Assembly (NCBI GenBank): GCA_009602735.1
Contig: WELA01012332.1
Span: 57,447-95,336, forward strand
Direction: 5' to 3'
Source: Mesotaenium endlicherianum
Taxonomy: Eukaryota > Streptophyta > Zygnematophyceae > Zygnematales > Mesotaeniaceae
Length of the DNA stretch: 37,890 nt
Shown here: positions 21,137 through 30,987 of the stretch, in pieces
How positions within the stretch are numbered: position 1 is the stretch's first letter
Layout: every line of letters starts with the position of its first letter
Notes under the pieces: generated by a model
What the model was told of the DNA's origin: nothing
Seen by the model: only the letters and a program-made list of their open reading frames with translations
Databases searched by the model: none
Position numbers and translations under genes: made by a program

Positions 21137-21166
21137 CTGCACATGTAACCAGGGCACAAGTTAGTA
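21137..21166 (-). promoter_or_regulatory. Branch point and 3' splice site before the additional gene
   Basis: On the minus strand TACTAAC (21166-21160) is followed about 24 nt later by GTGCAG|G (AG at 21138-21137), and the ATG follows one base further on. A perfect TACTAAC at this distance from an AG is a strong spliceosomal acceptor signature. It suggests the additional gene is translated from a spliced subgenomic RNA. The donor was not identified; GGTAAGG at the gag start codon is one candidate but would give a conflicting ATG. Confidence 0.5.
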
Positions 21167-21335
21167 GGATATGGACCTTTGTCATAGGGATTGCAGGAAG
21201 TATGTTAGTATTTAGTATAGTGGCTTCGCTGCTGTTTACCTTACAGGATATTGCTAAAAGTTGACGTAGTTGCGATGCGCTACACATAAACATGAGTGTG
21301 TTTTTATCGCTCTCGCTCACTAACTGTCATATATA

Positions 21336-21350
21336 TTCCCCTCCAACTTA
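21336..21350 (-). promoter_or_regulatory. Second polypurine tract just after pol
   Basis: The minus strand reads TAAGTTGGAGGGGAA here, sharing TAAGTTGGAGGG with the tract next to the 3' LTR. It lies about 50 bp past the pol stop, where a normal chromovirus would have its only tract. Confidence 0.6.
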
Positions 21351-21399
21351 ATTGCAGACAGGACCGCCTGTCACCGTCCCGTGTCAACAGAAATGACAG

Positions 21400-24300
21400 T
21401 TATGGAGCGACCTCAGCGGCCCGAAGGTGGAACCGTGTCAACGCCCCTTTGGCATTTGTCAAGTGGTCCTTAAACTCCCAAGTGTCCCCCGAGGCATCGT
21501 AACCCTTCCATCGAATGAGGTATTTCATGACATATTTAGACGATCGACGGACCGAGCGAGCGTCTAAAATCTCATCGACCTCATATTCCTCAGGGTCGCC
21601 GTCCCGGACAGCGGGGACCGGTCCCGGTTGGACAGGGAACCGACCTGTGAACAGTGTATCACCTTTGATGTACGGTTCCAGGAAGGAGACATTAAAGACC
21701 GGGTGCCCCTTGTATTCAGCTGACATGTTCAGTTTGTAAGCATTCTGACCGACACGACGGACCACCGAATATGGACCGACCCAGACAGGGCCAAGCTTTT
21801 TCTTGACCACACCAGGGAGGTACAGGTGCTGAGAATGCAGTTTGACTAAATCCCCCTTGGAAAATGTCAGTTCCCGACGGTGTTGATTAGCGTATTTTTG
21901 TTGGTTTTCTTGGGCCGTGTGCAAGTTTCGTTGGACTTCTGACAGGGTGTCAGCAAACTCCTGAGTTAACTGGAGGGAGACCGGGTTGTCAATCCCTTCA
22001 GGGTGAGTTAAAGATTCCCCTAGCACATCTAGAGGAGACTTAGGGACTCTACCCAGGCTGAGTTCAAAAGGAGTTTTGCCCGTTGACGCGTGCACCGCAC
22101 TGTTGACCGCAAACTGAATTTGAGGCAACAGGTCATCCCAATTATCTTGTTTTTGGTTAATATATGCTCTCAGCACCTCCTGCAGAACTCGGTTAGTTCT
22201 TTCAGTCTGCCCATCAGTCTGAGGGTGGTTTGCTGTGCTGAGCAGCTGTTTGACTCCCATTAACCCCATTAAAGCTCTCCAGAACTTAGAGGTGAATTTT
22301 GAGTCTCTGTCTGAGATGATATTAGAAGGGAGCCCATGTTGGCATACTACATGGTTGTAAAACTGTCTCGCTGTTTCGAGTGCAGTCACTTTGACAGTTG
22401 TGGGGATAAAAATGACCATTTTTGTCAGTTTATCCACGACTACCAGTATTGAATCATGCCCGTTGGCAGTTCTTGGTAGTGAGACCACCCAGTCCATGGA
22501 TATAGTTTCCCAGCGTCCCGCTGGGATGGGTAGCGGTTGCAAGAGACCTCCGGGTGGTGTGTGCCGAGACTTATTTCTCTGACACTGGTCACAGGACTTG
22601 ACATATTTCAAGACCTCCCGGGGTAACCCCTCCCAATGATAATGTTTTGCCAGTTTGCCAACAGTTTTGGCCTGCCCCAAATGTCCACCCAGGAGACTGT
22701 CATGAGCTTGACTCAGTAAGAGAGACCTTATTTCCAAATTATTAGGAATGACCAGCTTCAGCCTGCCTGAAGTGGTTTCAGTCACCCAGACCCCTCCCTT
22801 GAGCTTATACCCGAGTGCAGTAGCACGACACACACCAGTAGTGGGGCTGGGCTCAAATGTTGGGTCAGAAAGGTAGGCTTTCCTAAGTTGTTCAAGGAAG
22901 GACTTTTTCACCTTTAGTGAAGTGAGTGCACACAGGACTTTATCTACAGCATGCTGACTAAAGTTCCTTTCTTGCAAGTCAGGTCTTCTAGAGAGTGCAT
23001 CAGCAGGATTCAACTTCCCTGGTTTGTAGTCGATCTGGACTTGGAACTGCTCCAGCATCTGGCTCCAGCGGTTCTCCCTCCTCGACAGCTTGGACTTCTT
23101 CTGAAAGTGGGTCAGAGCTAGATGATCTGTAATCACCTTAAAAGCTTTACCATGTAAGTATGCTCTCCACTGTTTGAGTACATGAATGATAGCTAGCAGC
23201 TCTTTATCATGCACTGAGTAATTAATCTCCGCTGGATTAAATTTCATAGACTCATACAACACAGGATGCCACTCCTGCCGTACCTTACCATCCTTTGTGG
23301 TTTTGTCAGCAGGCTGCAACAAAATAGCACCCATGGCAAAATCAGAGGCATCAGTAACCACCTGCACCGGTTTGCTGGGGTCATACACGGCTAGCACTGG
23401 GGCAGAACAAAGGGCATCTTTAAGGGTCTGGAAGGCAGCCTGCTGCTCTTCCCCCCACACATACCCGATGTCTTTCTTAGTAAGGTCAGTCAGTTTACTG
23501 GCCTTTGTGGAATAATTCTCAATAAATCTCCTATAGTAGTTAGCCAACCCGAGGAAGGATCTAACTTCAGAGACAGACTGTGGTACTGGCCAGTCCCTTA
23601 TGGTCTGGACTTTCTTAGGATCCACACTGATGCCCTCTTTACTGACAACGTGGCCTAAGAATTCAATACTTTCCTTAAAGAAATCACACTTGCTCATCTT
23701 AGCATACAAGTGATTTTTCCGCAGAGTGTCCAGCACTTTCTTTAAGTGTTCAGTGTGCTGAGCTTCATCTTTAGAGAAAATTAAAATATCATCCAGGAAA
23801 ACTTGCACAAACTTATCCAAATAAGGTCTGAAAATGTCATTCATAGCACCCATAAAGGTAGCAGGAGCATTAGTCAGTCCAAATGGCATCACGTTGAACT
23901 CATAGTGTCCATAACGTGTGCGGAAAGCAGTCTTGTGTTCATCCCCCTCAGCAATTCTGATTTGATGATAACCACTCTTGAGATCTATCTTACTGAACAC
24001 CTTAGCGCCAGACAGGGTATCAAGCAAGTCCTCGATTCTGGGTAAAGCATACTTGTTCTTTACTGTAATTCTGTTCAGGGCTCTGTAATCCACACACATC
24101 CGCATACTGCCATCCTTTTTCTTAACAAATAGGATAGGTGCGCCGTACGGTGATTTACTGGGAGAAATGTAACCATTTTCCTCCAGCTCTGCAATCTGTG
24201 TTTTCAACTCCTCGCTCTCCAAATAAGACAAGCCATAAGTGCGTTGCCAGGGTGGCTGGCTACCAGGTAATAGATCAATCCTATGATCTACTTCCCTTTT

Positions 24301-25208
24301 AGGGGGTAGTCCTGGAGGCATGTTAAACACATCAGTGTACTGAGCAACAATTTTTGCAGCAGTAGGGTGCTCCGGAGGGCTTACCTTTTTCTCAACCACT
24401 TCTTCAGGTTGAGGAGGTACCTCTCTTAGCAGCAGACAGAACATTCTGTCTTCCTTCTGGTTCCAGCTTTTGACGAACTCCATTGCATTCAGCAACTTGC
24501 ATCCTTCTGGAAGCCTCTTCTTTTCCTTCATTTGCCATCCACACAGGACAAGAGGAAGAGCACTGGTGGGTGCCAAGTCAGTCTGCCCATCACTGGCTCC
24601 TCTCACTTTAACTGTACCTCTGCTCCAACACACTTCAGCTTGATGTCTATTAAGCCAGGACCTGCCTAGCACGAGATCATAAAAGCCAGTGTTGAGTACC
24701 TCAAATGTAAGCGTTTCAGTTAGAACTGCAATGCCAGAACCTAACTGGACCTCAATAGGCTTGGTTATAACTCCTCCCGGGATACTTGAGGCATCTCCAA
24801 GGAATATTTTTCTATTCCCTTGGGTGACAGTAGGCAGCCTTAGCCGCTTAACTAAGTCCTTGTGAATAAAAGTATGTGACGCCCCTCCGTCAACAAATGC
24901 CCTCACCTTCCTACCTGCAATCATGCAATGCAGTAGGATAGGGGGGACTGTCTTTTCCTGACTTTCGCATTGTTCTCCTGACGTAGCAAAGAAATGTTGG
25001 ACATCAGGTGGAACAAGAGCATCCAGAGTGTGCACTCTCTGGACGTCTATATTACTGATGGTCTCCTTTATCTGTTTGTCAGGCATGCATAGTGAATCCA
25101 GTTCAGCAGGACCCATAATACCTGCTACGAGGGCAGCTAGTGACGACTCACTATCTCTAGCATCCTCACAGTCAGTAGACTGGATTACTGACTGTTGCTG
25201 TCTTTTAA
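21400..25208 (-). CDS. pol: Inner chromovirus pol (protease, RT, RNase H, integrase, chromodomain)
   Basis: The frame opens at the -1 frameshift site in the gag end and runs about 1269 codons without a break; the first Met is at 25116 (1238 aa). Numbering from that Met: protease motif [11 protein letters not shown] (about 74-84, Gly in place of the usual Ser/Thr, a common plant variant); RT with [21 protein letters not shown] and the FLDD active site (about 300-470); RNase H with [25 protein letters not shown] and NPADALSRR (about 560-690); integrase with an HHCC zinc domain ([18 protein letters not shown]) and DDE residues in SMDWVV, SDRDSKF and TDGQTERTN; and a chromodomain at the end ([27 protein letters not shown]). 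The chromodomain would steer integration to marked chromatin. All catalytic residues I looked for are present. Confidence 0.95.
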
Positions 25209-25209
25209 A
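25168..25209 (-). promoter_or_regulatory. Programmed -1 frameshift signal of the inner chromovirus
   Basis: On the minus strand the slippery heptamer T TTA AAA (25209-25203) is in the correct phase with gag codons CCT TTA AAA. After a 7-nt spacer comes a perfect 8-bp hairpin, ACAGTCAG (25195-25188) pairing with CTGACTGT (25175-25168) around a 12-nt loop. Slipping by -1 enters the pol frame; without slipping, gag stops at 25185-25187. Confidence 0.75.
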
Positions 25210-26663
25210 GGCTGGTCTTTTCTCTCGACCTTAGGCAGGTGCTTGACCGGACACTGTTCTCTGTAGTGGCCTTTCTGCTGACAATGGTAGCAAGTAGATT
25301 TTGCTGAGGCTGGTCTCGGCTTAGTCCTACCACCACCCCTTCCATAGCCACCTCGAGAGGGACCACCTCTACCTCTAGACTGAATAGCATTGTACTCATA
25401 CTCATATTCATCACCCTGATTATCCTCAGCCTGGTCTCCTTCAACTGCATTGTAGGAACCGTGGGGCTTTTTGACAATCTTAGACACCAAAGCGTTACTC
25501 TGGCGCTTGTGATTGAACTGCTGCTGATCCCAGGCGTCAGCATCCTGGATCAAGTCAGCCAGTTTCTCATACTTTTTCTCAGCAAAATGACCAGAGACCT
25601 CGGATTTCAAGCCATACCTGAAGTATGCTATCCTATACCGTTCTGGCAAATCAGGCTGCTTCATCATGTTCTCTTGGAACTTTTGAGCAAACTCAGCAAC
25701 TGAAGTGGTCTGCTTCAGTGTCAGGGAGATCATCGCATAGATAGCTTTCTCCTGCTGGTTGATGACATCAAACTTCTCATGCAACTTCTCGACAAACTCT
25801 ACCCACGTAGGGTCACCGAGTTGCCGAGCCTTACGCTCTTCCTTCCAGTAAAGCCACCAGTCTGCGGCACTGCCTTTCAGTAGCGCACCGGTGTGCCTGA
25901 CCTTCTCGTAATCTTGCAGTTCTGGGTAGTTCTCCAGCCACTGCTCAACATCCGCGAGAAACTTGATCAGGTAATATTTTCTGTTTCCCTCAGGATCATA
26001 GTCCTGGGGAGGTTTCGGCTTGGGCTTACTAGGCCCTCGGCCACCACCACTAGTGGTGTGAGACCCCAGTTGGTCTCTGTCCCGGAGTAGGGACATTATG
26101 ATTCTTTTGTCCTCCTGCTGGGACTGATACATGGTCGCCATTTGCGACTGCATCTGAACGAACAATGCTCCCAAGTCTACATTTTGGGGTGGTAGATTAG
26201 CAAATGCAGCAGCAGCATTGGCATCTACTCGCTGAGTAGTGTCCTCAACAATCCCTCTTGCTCCTGCAGCAGCAATTCCTGCCGCATTCAGCCGGTCACG
26301 TATTTGACCTAGGGGTACATTGAGTTGTACGGCAGGAGGTGGGTTCAGAACATTGGCCCTTGATGCCATAAGTTCTTCAACAGTGCGCTCGTCAGCTGGC
26401 TGTCCTTCCCTCCTTTGTATATCTTCAGCGGCCTTTGCTACTTGTTCAGCTTCTAGTCTGGCTATCTCCTCCTCAGCTTGCTGAGCTGCGACTGAGGCAA
26501 TAGCAGCTGCCTCATCTGCAGCCTCCCTAGCTGCAGTATCCGCTACTGCTTCCGAATAGGTACGGTTTCCCGCTACATGGCTTTCCGCCTGGTTTTCGAC
26601 ATTCTCGTTATCCTGGTTCTCCATGTCTCGGGAGTTGCTAGTTTGAGACCTTGTCCTTACCAT
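25185..26663 (-). CDS. gag: Inner chromovirus gag
   Basis: The 492-aa structural polyprotein starts [10 protein letters not shown]. Residues 40-120 are Ala/Glu-rich and probably helical. The retrotransposon gag core lies at about 230-360 ([56 protein letters not shown]). An [14 protein letters not shown] basic stretch precedes a single CCHC zinc knuckle [14 protein letters not shown] near the C-terminus. The frame is intact and overlaps pol through the frameshift site. The core promoter should lie in the 5' LTR at 26698-27418. Confidence 0.92.
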   Translation of the reverse strand: MVRTRSQTSNSRDMENQDNENVENQAESHVAGNRTYSEAVADTAAREAADEAAAIASVAAQQAEEEIARLEAEQVAKAAEDIQRREGQPADERTVEELMASRANVLNPPPAVQLNVPLGQIRDRLNAAGIAAAGARGIVEDTTQRVDANAAAAFANLPPQNVDLGALFVQMQSQMATMYQSQQEDKRIIMSLLRDRDQLGSHTTSGGGRGPSKPKPKPPQDYDPEGNRKYYLIKFLADVEQWLENYPELQDYEKVRHTGALLKGSAADWWLYWKEERKARQLGDPTWVEFVEKLHEKFDVINQQEKAIYAMISLTLKQTTSVAEFAQKFQENMMKQPDLPERYRIAYFRYGLKSEVSGHFAEKKYEKLADLIQDADAWDQQQFNHKRQSNALVSKIVKKPHGSYNAVEGDQAEDNQGDEYEYEYNAIQSRGRGGPSRGGYGRGGGRTKPRPASAKSTCYHCQQKGHYREQCPVKHLPKVERKDQPLKDSNSQ

Positions 26664-26684
26664 ACAAAGAAGACTGTGATAACT

Positions 26685-26696
26685 GCTCCGATACCA
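26685..26696 (-). promoter_or_regulatory. Primer-binding site, initiator tRNA-Met type
   Basis: On the minus strand TGGTATCGGAGC follows the LTR end after one base. Plant initiator tRNA-Met would pair with TGGTATCAGAGC; the single A-to-G difference can form a G-U pair. Confidence 0.8.
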
Positions 26697-26697
26697 C

Positions 26698-27418
26698 TGA
26701 AATGAATCGACTTACCAAATAGGCGATTAACAATTAATAAAGATCTTTATATCAGCAAGTAATCTTTATGGTAATTTCCGTTAACTGGTTAAACGGCAAA
26801 GGACAATACACTAGCAGTGAATAATACTCGTAAGTCAAATGCGAGTAAACTAGCATCAATAATGCAAATCAGTAAACTCATACATAAGCAAGGTTAGAAG
26901 ACAGTGCGTATCAATGGCTTCTCGCCTTGGATTCAGATCTCTCTCAGTAAGCTGTACAAGAGAGTTGGCCTCGTTTCCGAATGCCGAACTCGAGAGCAAT
27001 GCCTAGCGTATGTACATGGAATGAGTTTACTGTTCAACGGTCAGTGCGATGGCACCGCCTACCCGGGAGTTAACCACGTTGGTAGGACCTCGGTTAACCA
27101 AATCCACCGCCATCTCCCATCATCCCGAATAGCCATCCATCATAGGGATGTCATCTGGCTATTCATCTAGCATACCACACTTAAATGCATATCAAGGCAG
27201 TTCGCTGCTACCGAGCATGGAAGTCAGCTTGCTGTCAAAGAATGTGTCAGCAAGCTGACTTATATGGACTTTCAGCCTGCTGCTTTCGACCGAGTCAGCA
27301 AACTGACTATTAGCTAAAGTCCAGCAGACTGACTAATAACTGAAGTTCAGCAGGCTGAACTTAATTAACTATTATATTTAAATGAATATTATATCTACTA
27401 ATATACTGATTCATTACA
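26698..27418 (-). repeat. 5' LTR of the inner chromovirus
   Basis: Plus-strand start TGAAATGAATCG and end GATTCATTACA, matching 18624-19345. The clearest differences from the other LTR lie around 26780-26875 and 27170-27350. Confidence 0.95.
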
Positions 27419-27423
27419 TAGAA
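27419..27423. repeat. Target-site duplication TAGAA (right)
   Basis: The second copy of TAGAA. The outer element's RT frame resumes at 27424. Confidence 0.9.
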
Positions 27424-28760
27424 CCACTGCCAGTGTGTGTGAGATCACACTAACTACTGATAACCCAGTCAGACTTGGGCCGCATAAGCTCAGTCGGACC
27501 AAATGGGACTGTGTGGAGAAAACTTGCCAGGAGCTGCAAAAGCTCGGCATGATTGAGAAATCAACCCTAGTACATGGAGCTCCCCCAGTAGTGGTTGCCA
27601 AGAAGGACAAGGCTGGCAATTATACAGCCACTCGTATGTGTGGAGACTACAGGCGACTGAATCTCCACATGAAGCCAAACAGCTACGTGATGCCTACACC
27701 AGAGCGGATCTTTGCGATTGCCACCACCGAGAAGGTGTTTAGCATCATCGATCTACGCCAAGGCTTCAGCCAAATTCCTGTGAAAACAGAAGATCGAGGT
27801 AAGACCGATTCTGGGCCCAAAGGGAACTTTGGCAATGGACGGTAATGCCGTTTGGGCTGAAAAATGCCCCAGCCATATTTCAGAGGACTATGGACAAAGT
27901 GCTGGAGGAGCTGGATTTTGCAAAACCATACATTAATGACGTAGTGGTGTTTAGCAAGTCCATAGAGGAGCACCTCGAGCACTTGGAACAAGTGTTCTAG
28001 CGCCTGAAGAAATTCCAGATGACGCTGCACCCTGGAAAGTGCAGCTTCTTTGAGGCACATGTGCCTTACTTAGGACATGAGATTGGGAACAATGCTATTT
28101 CAGGCTGTAAAGACTGAAGCCAATTACAAGATACCTGCACCGGCGAATGTGTCTAAGCTGAAAGCCCTGTTAGGACTAAGCGGATACTATCGTAAATTTG
28201 TGAAGGACTATAGCAAAATTGCTAAACCCTTAACAGATCTCCTAAAAAAGGACGTACCTTTTGTGTGGGCGGAATCCCAAGAGAAGGCCATGAACGAGCT
28301 CAAGGAGCATCTGGTAACGGCCCCACTCTTGCGAACGCTCGACTACTCCAAGCCGTTCAGTCTACATACTGATTGGAGTCGTGTGGGAATCGGCGCAGTT
28401 CTCACTCAAGCCGCAAGTCCTAGAGAGAAGTACGTCATTGCCTATGCCTCGCGCTCTAACAACCGAGCGGAGAGCAACTACTCGTCCTACGAAGGAGAGC
28501 TGCTGGCATTGGTTTGGACTGTCCCACATTTCCGAGAGTATCTATGGGGAAGACCCTTCACGCTGATCACAGATCACTCGCCGTTAATCTGGTTGATGAA
28601 GAATGGAGACCTCACTGGTAAATTGGCTCGCTGAGCTCTTAAGCTCCAGGAGTACCAGATGACAGTGATACATCGAGCAGGTATACTTAACAACGACGCC
28701 AATGGACTCAACAGGAACCCCGACCCATCCGCAGACGACAGAACGAGAGCTTGAGAAGAC
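27424..28760 (+). pseudogene. pol: Outer element RT and RNase H, decayed
   Basis: RT begins across the inner insertion (IGR then TTASVCEITL) and continues with RLGPHKLSRTKWD, VVVAKKDKAGNYTATRMCGDYRRLN and IIDLRQGFSQIPV. A frameshift near 27800 breaks it before MPFGLKNAPAIFQRT. The active-site box reads YINDVVVF: the first Asp of YxDD is Asn, consistent with a G-to-A change, so polymerase activity should be lost. A TAG lies near 27998 and a further frame change near 28090. RNase H follows (28120-28760) with HTDWSRVGIGAVL, SYEGELLALVW and LITDHSPLIWL, then a TGA near 28632. Confidence 0.85.
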
Positions 28761-28805
28761 AAAGATCCGAGTAGCCTAGTAGAATTGAAAGCCTGCCTGG
28801 CCGAA

Positions 28806-28845
28806 ATGGCTAGAATGGTAGCGTCATGGCTAGAATGGTAGCGTC
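28806..28845 (+). repeat. Perfect 20-bp tandem duplication
   Basis: ATGGCTAGAATGGTAGCGTC occurs twice head to tail. It shifts the frame between RNase H and integrase of the outer element. Confidence 0.95.
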
Positions 28846-28899
28846 AGGAGAAGCTGAGCCTCTACCCCTGTTTAGTCCACTATGCATTGGCTGAAGACG

Positions 28900-30163
28900 G
28901 GAGTCCACATGGAAGGATTATCGGTGAAAGAAAAGGACCAGGTCAGCCATCCAGCTAAACGATTTTGCTAGAAACGCAATAACCTCTTCAAGATTGAAGA
29001 AACTGGTCAGGAGAAGTTGGTGCCAAAACCCACCAAAAGGCGAGCTCTGGTGCAGGAAATGCACCAAAATACTGGACTCTATGGTGTCAAGAAGACATAT
29101 AGTCTTTTGGAGCTGTCTTACTGGTGGAGGGGCATGAAGCAGCAGTGTGAGGATGTGATCAAGGCCTGCAAAAGCTGTGATCGCGTTAAGGCTCGCTTCA
29201 CGCAGCAACACCCACACCTGCAACCTCTGCCAATCATGGGCCTAGACTACCGATGGAGCTGCGATCTCGCAGGAGAGCTACCGCTGTCCAAACGAGGTAA
29301 CAAGTACATTATGGTCTTGATTGAGCATTTCTCTAAGTGGATAGCGGTTGTACCTCTAACTGCTAAGGAAAGCTTGGGGACCGCGGAAGCGCTTCTCAAC
29401 GGTATGATTGTACGTCATGGAGCTCCAGCAGAAGTGCTGACAGACCAAGGGTCTGAGTTCCAAGGATCTTTTTAGAAACTCTTGGACAGATGCTTCAAAG
29501 TTCATTGACCATCGCACTACGTCAAGAGATCACCCACATGCGGATGATCTAGCAGAACGGATGGTGCAAACCATAAAGTTTACTTTGCGCATATTTTGCC
29601 TTGAGCATGACAAGCGTAATTAGGATCTGGCCTTGCCATGGCTGGTTATGGGTTACAAATTTAGCAAGCAAGCTGCTTTGGCGAATTACTCGCCTTATCA
29701 GATTCTGTTTGGCAGAAGTCCAGTTGTGCCCAACAGCATCAAGCAGGAGATTGAGCAGGTGAAAGACCTGGACAACTCTGATGAACTGCTAAAGGTCATG
29801 GTACGCCGCAAGGTGTTATTTGAACACATGATGCCTGCTGCCCTGGACAATCTGAAAATCGCACAAAAAAGAGACACACGGTGTTACGCCAGGATGCGAG
29901 AGGGGAGCTACCGCCTGCGAATGACGCAGATCTAGGAAGGAGACTTTATCTACCGCAAGCGCCAGACCAAGACCACCATTGACACCAGTTCAGGTTCAGT
30001 AATCTTACGCGTGAACCATGCGTTCGACAATGGTGTGTTGGAACTGGAAGGTTATGATGGTAAAACCATAAGAGATCACGTGCAGAATTGCTCGCTGTGC
30101 CACTTGCCTAATATCGATCCCACGATTAAGACTGTGCCCGAGGAATTGGTGCCAGCCACACCT
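28900..30163 (+). pseudogene. Outer element integrase, decayed
   Basis: The best-preserved stretch starts near 29017. The zinc domain shows a His (EMHQNTG) and the CC pair (CKSCDRVK), but the second His position reads Leu (GLYG). The catalytic core has Asp in SCDLAGELP, Asp in LTDQGSEFQG and Glu in LAERMVQTI, after stops at 29473-29475 and near 29506. Downstream are the ALANYSPYQILFGRSPVVP segment and a C-terminal domain GDFIYRKRQTKTTID, interrupted by TAG at 29933-29935. The frame then runs straight on through NCSLCHLPN into the PHD finger. Confidence 0.85.
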
Positions 30164-30329
30164 TGTGCCAAGCTGTCAAGTGCGGGATGATCAAGAAGCA
30201 ATGGTAACTTGTGATAAGTGTAGTGCCCGTTGGCACACCTTCTGCATTGGTGAAGAGGAAATTATGGCAAGACAATGGGAATGTCTTGACTGCCTTCCTA
30301 AAAACCCCAGCCACAAGGCCAGGAGATAG
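30164..30329 (+). pseudogene. PHD finger at the C-terminus of the outer element pol
   Basis: PHD fingers are C4HC3 zinc domains that commonly read histone H3 tails. All eight ligands are visible with family spacing: Cys at 30164, Cys at 30174, x11, Cys at 30210, x2, Cys at 30219, x4, His at 30234, x2, Cys at 30243, x12, Cys at 30282, x2, Cys at 30291. A conserved-type Trp (30276) lies two residues before the seventh ligand. Ligands 1 and 2 are in adjacent frames because of one extra base at about 30173. Upstream the domain is in frame with integrase, and it ends at TAG (30327-30329). It occupies the place of the chromodomain in chromoviruses, so a targeting role is a fair inference. Confidence 0.8.
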
Positions 30330-30362
30330 AGGCTTTCAGCGGAAAGGCAGGGACGCCTCAGC

Positions 30363-30375
30363 TGAAAGGGTGGGG
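30363..30375 (+). promoter_or_regulatory. Polypurine tract of the outer element
   Basis: TGAAAGGGTGGGG directly precedes the LTR start TGTAAGAG. Confidence 0.7.
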
Positions 30376-30947
30376 TGTAAGAGAAGCTGAGGATGAGATA
30401 AGTTTCTTGAAATTTCCACTAAGTGTTGGTAAGGTAGAGTGAGGAACTGGTTGCAGTCATTGACACACGTGCAGGGGACCATTAACTCGGTCGATTTTCC
30501 CACGTGCAGCAATGCACCAACACGTCGACCAGGTTGAAGGCACACGTGCTGAGAAGCTACGCACGTGCCAGGGGTCCGACGCTATTAGGCACGACAGCTG
30601 TCGCAACTGATACCCGTTTGACGGTACCGCACGTACAACGCAAGCCACGGCCGCCCAGGTACGGGAAGTCAGCGTTGACTAATCGACCAAAGGGCCGAGG
30701 GATCTCAGTCAGCGGTCATTTCAAAGTCGTTATCACTGTCAAAGTGGTCACGACACGTCAAATCCACACCCACGGATGGATGGGGATTTGGACGGAGTAG
30801 TCAGCCAAAAGGCTAGGGGTATGGAACCAACAAGTGCCCGGAAAGGTGCTCATCAATTGGCTATCTAAGCCAAATACAGCAGGGATATTGCAGAGGCGTT
30901 GTGTGCCACCTCAGCCAAGACCCTCAGGTGACTAGTCACGGCTTGAG
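30376..30947 (+). repeat. 3' LTR of the outer element, end missing
   Basis: It starts TGTAAGAGAAGC after the polypurine tract. From 30599 on it matches the left LTR remnant. Homology ends at 30947, where the third element begins. Confidence 0.75.
30466..30567 (+). promoter_or_regulatory. Cluster of four CACGTG boxes in U3
   Basis: Perfect palindromic CACGTG (G-box, bound by plant bZIP and bHLH factors) occurs at 30466-30471, 30501-30506, 30543-30548 and 30562-30567. A related CACGTC lies at 30521. The cluster sits upstream of the part of the LTR shared with the left remnant, which has lost it. Confidence 0.6.
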
Positions 30948-30986
30948 TATTTTTCACTAAGTACTTTATCTATCTGTTTCACTACA
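30948..30986 (+). repeat. Remnant of the third element's 5' LTR (U5 end)
   Basis: The stretch ends ...CACTACA one base before the primer-binding site, as an LTR should. It does not match the left LTR of the outer element, so a junction lies near 30947. Confidence 0.5.
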
Positions 30987-30987
30987 G

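Larger units (their letters stand above)
18624..27418 (-). mobile_element. Complete inner Ty3/gypsy chromovirus with an additional gene
   Basis: This 8795-bp element lies on the minus strand inside the outer element. It has LTRs of 722 and 721 bp with TG...CA ends, a 5-bp target duplication (TAGAA), a primer-binding site, intact gag and pol reading frames joined by a -1 frameshift signal, a C-terminal chromodomain, a further intact gene and a polypurine tract. The LTRs look roughly 96-97% identical by eye, with differences clustered near both ends, so the insertion is not brand new although its genes are open. Confidence 0.95.
10269..30947 (+). mobile_element. Outer Ty3/gypsy element with DNA methyltransferase and PHD finger (decayed, nested)
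   Basis: A plus-strand LTR retrotransposon about 11 kb long once the two later insertions are discounted. The order is LTR remnant, gag with zinc knuckles, aspartic protease, C5-cytosine methyltransferase, acidic/charged linker, RT, RNase H, integrase, PHD finger, polypurine tract, LTR. RT before RNase H before integrase is the Ty3/gypsy order. Recognisable LTR homology joins 10269-10618 to 30599-30947. The left LTR lacks its first 220 or so bases and the right LTR is cut at its end, so neither terminus is original. There are several frameshifts, in-frame stops and a mutated RT active site, so it cannot act on its own. It is the oldest layer of the nest, since a solo LTR and a complete chromovirus inserted into it. 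Confidence 0.85.

Noticed and set aside
20815..21264. 149-codon hydrophobic plus-strand frame that resembles a membrane protein
   Set aside because: It is the antisense of the Glu/Lys-rich coiled coil of the additional gene, which turns into Leu/Phe-rich sequence on the other strand.
26661..26663. GGTAAGG at the gag start codon as splice donor for the additional gene
   Set aside because: Splicing there would leave the gag ATG upstream in a different frame from the additional gene, so it would not give a clean message.
30376..30986. Idea that this is one complete 611-bp LTR serving as 5' LTR of the third element
   Set aside because: It has TG...CA ends and a primer-binding site after it, but the left outer LTR diverges exactly at 30947 and nothing like it occurs after the third element's integrase within the window. 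A fusion of two broken LTRs fits better, though this is not proven.
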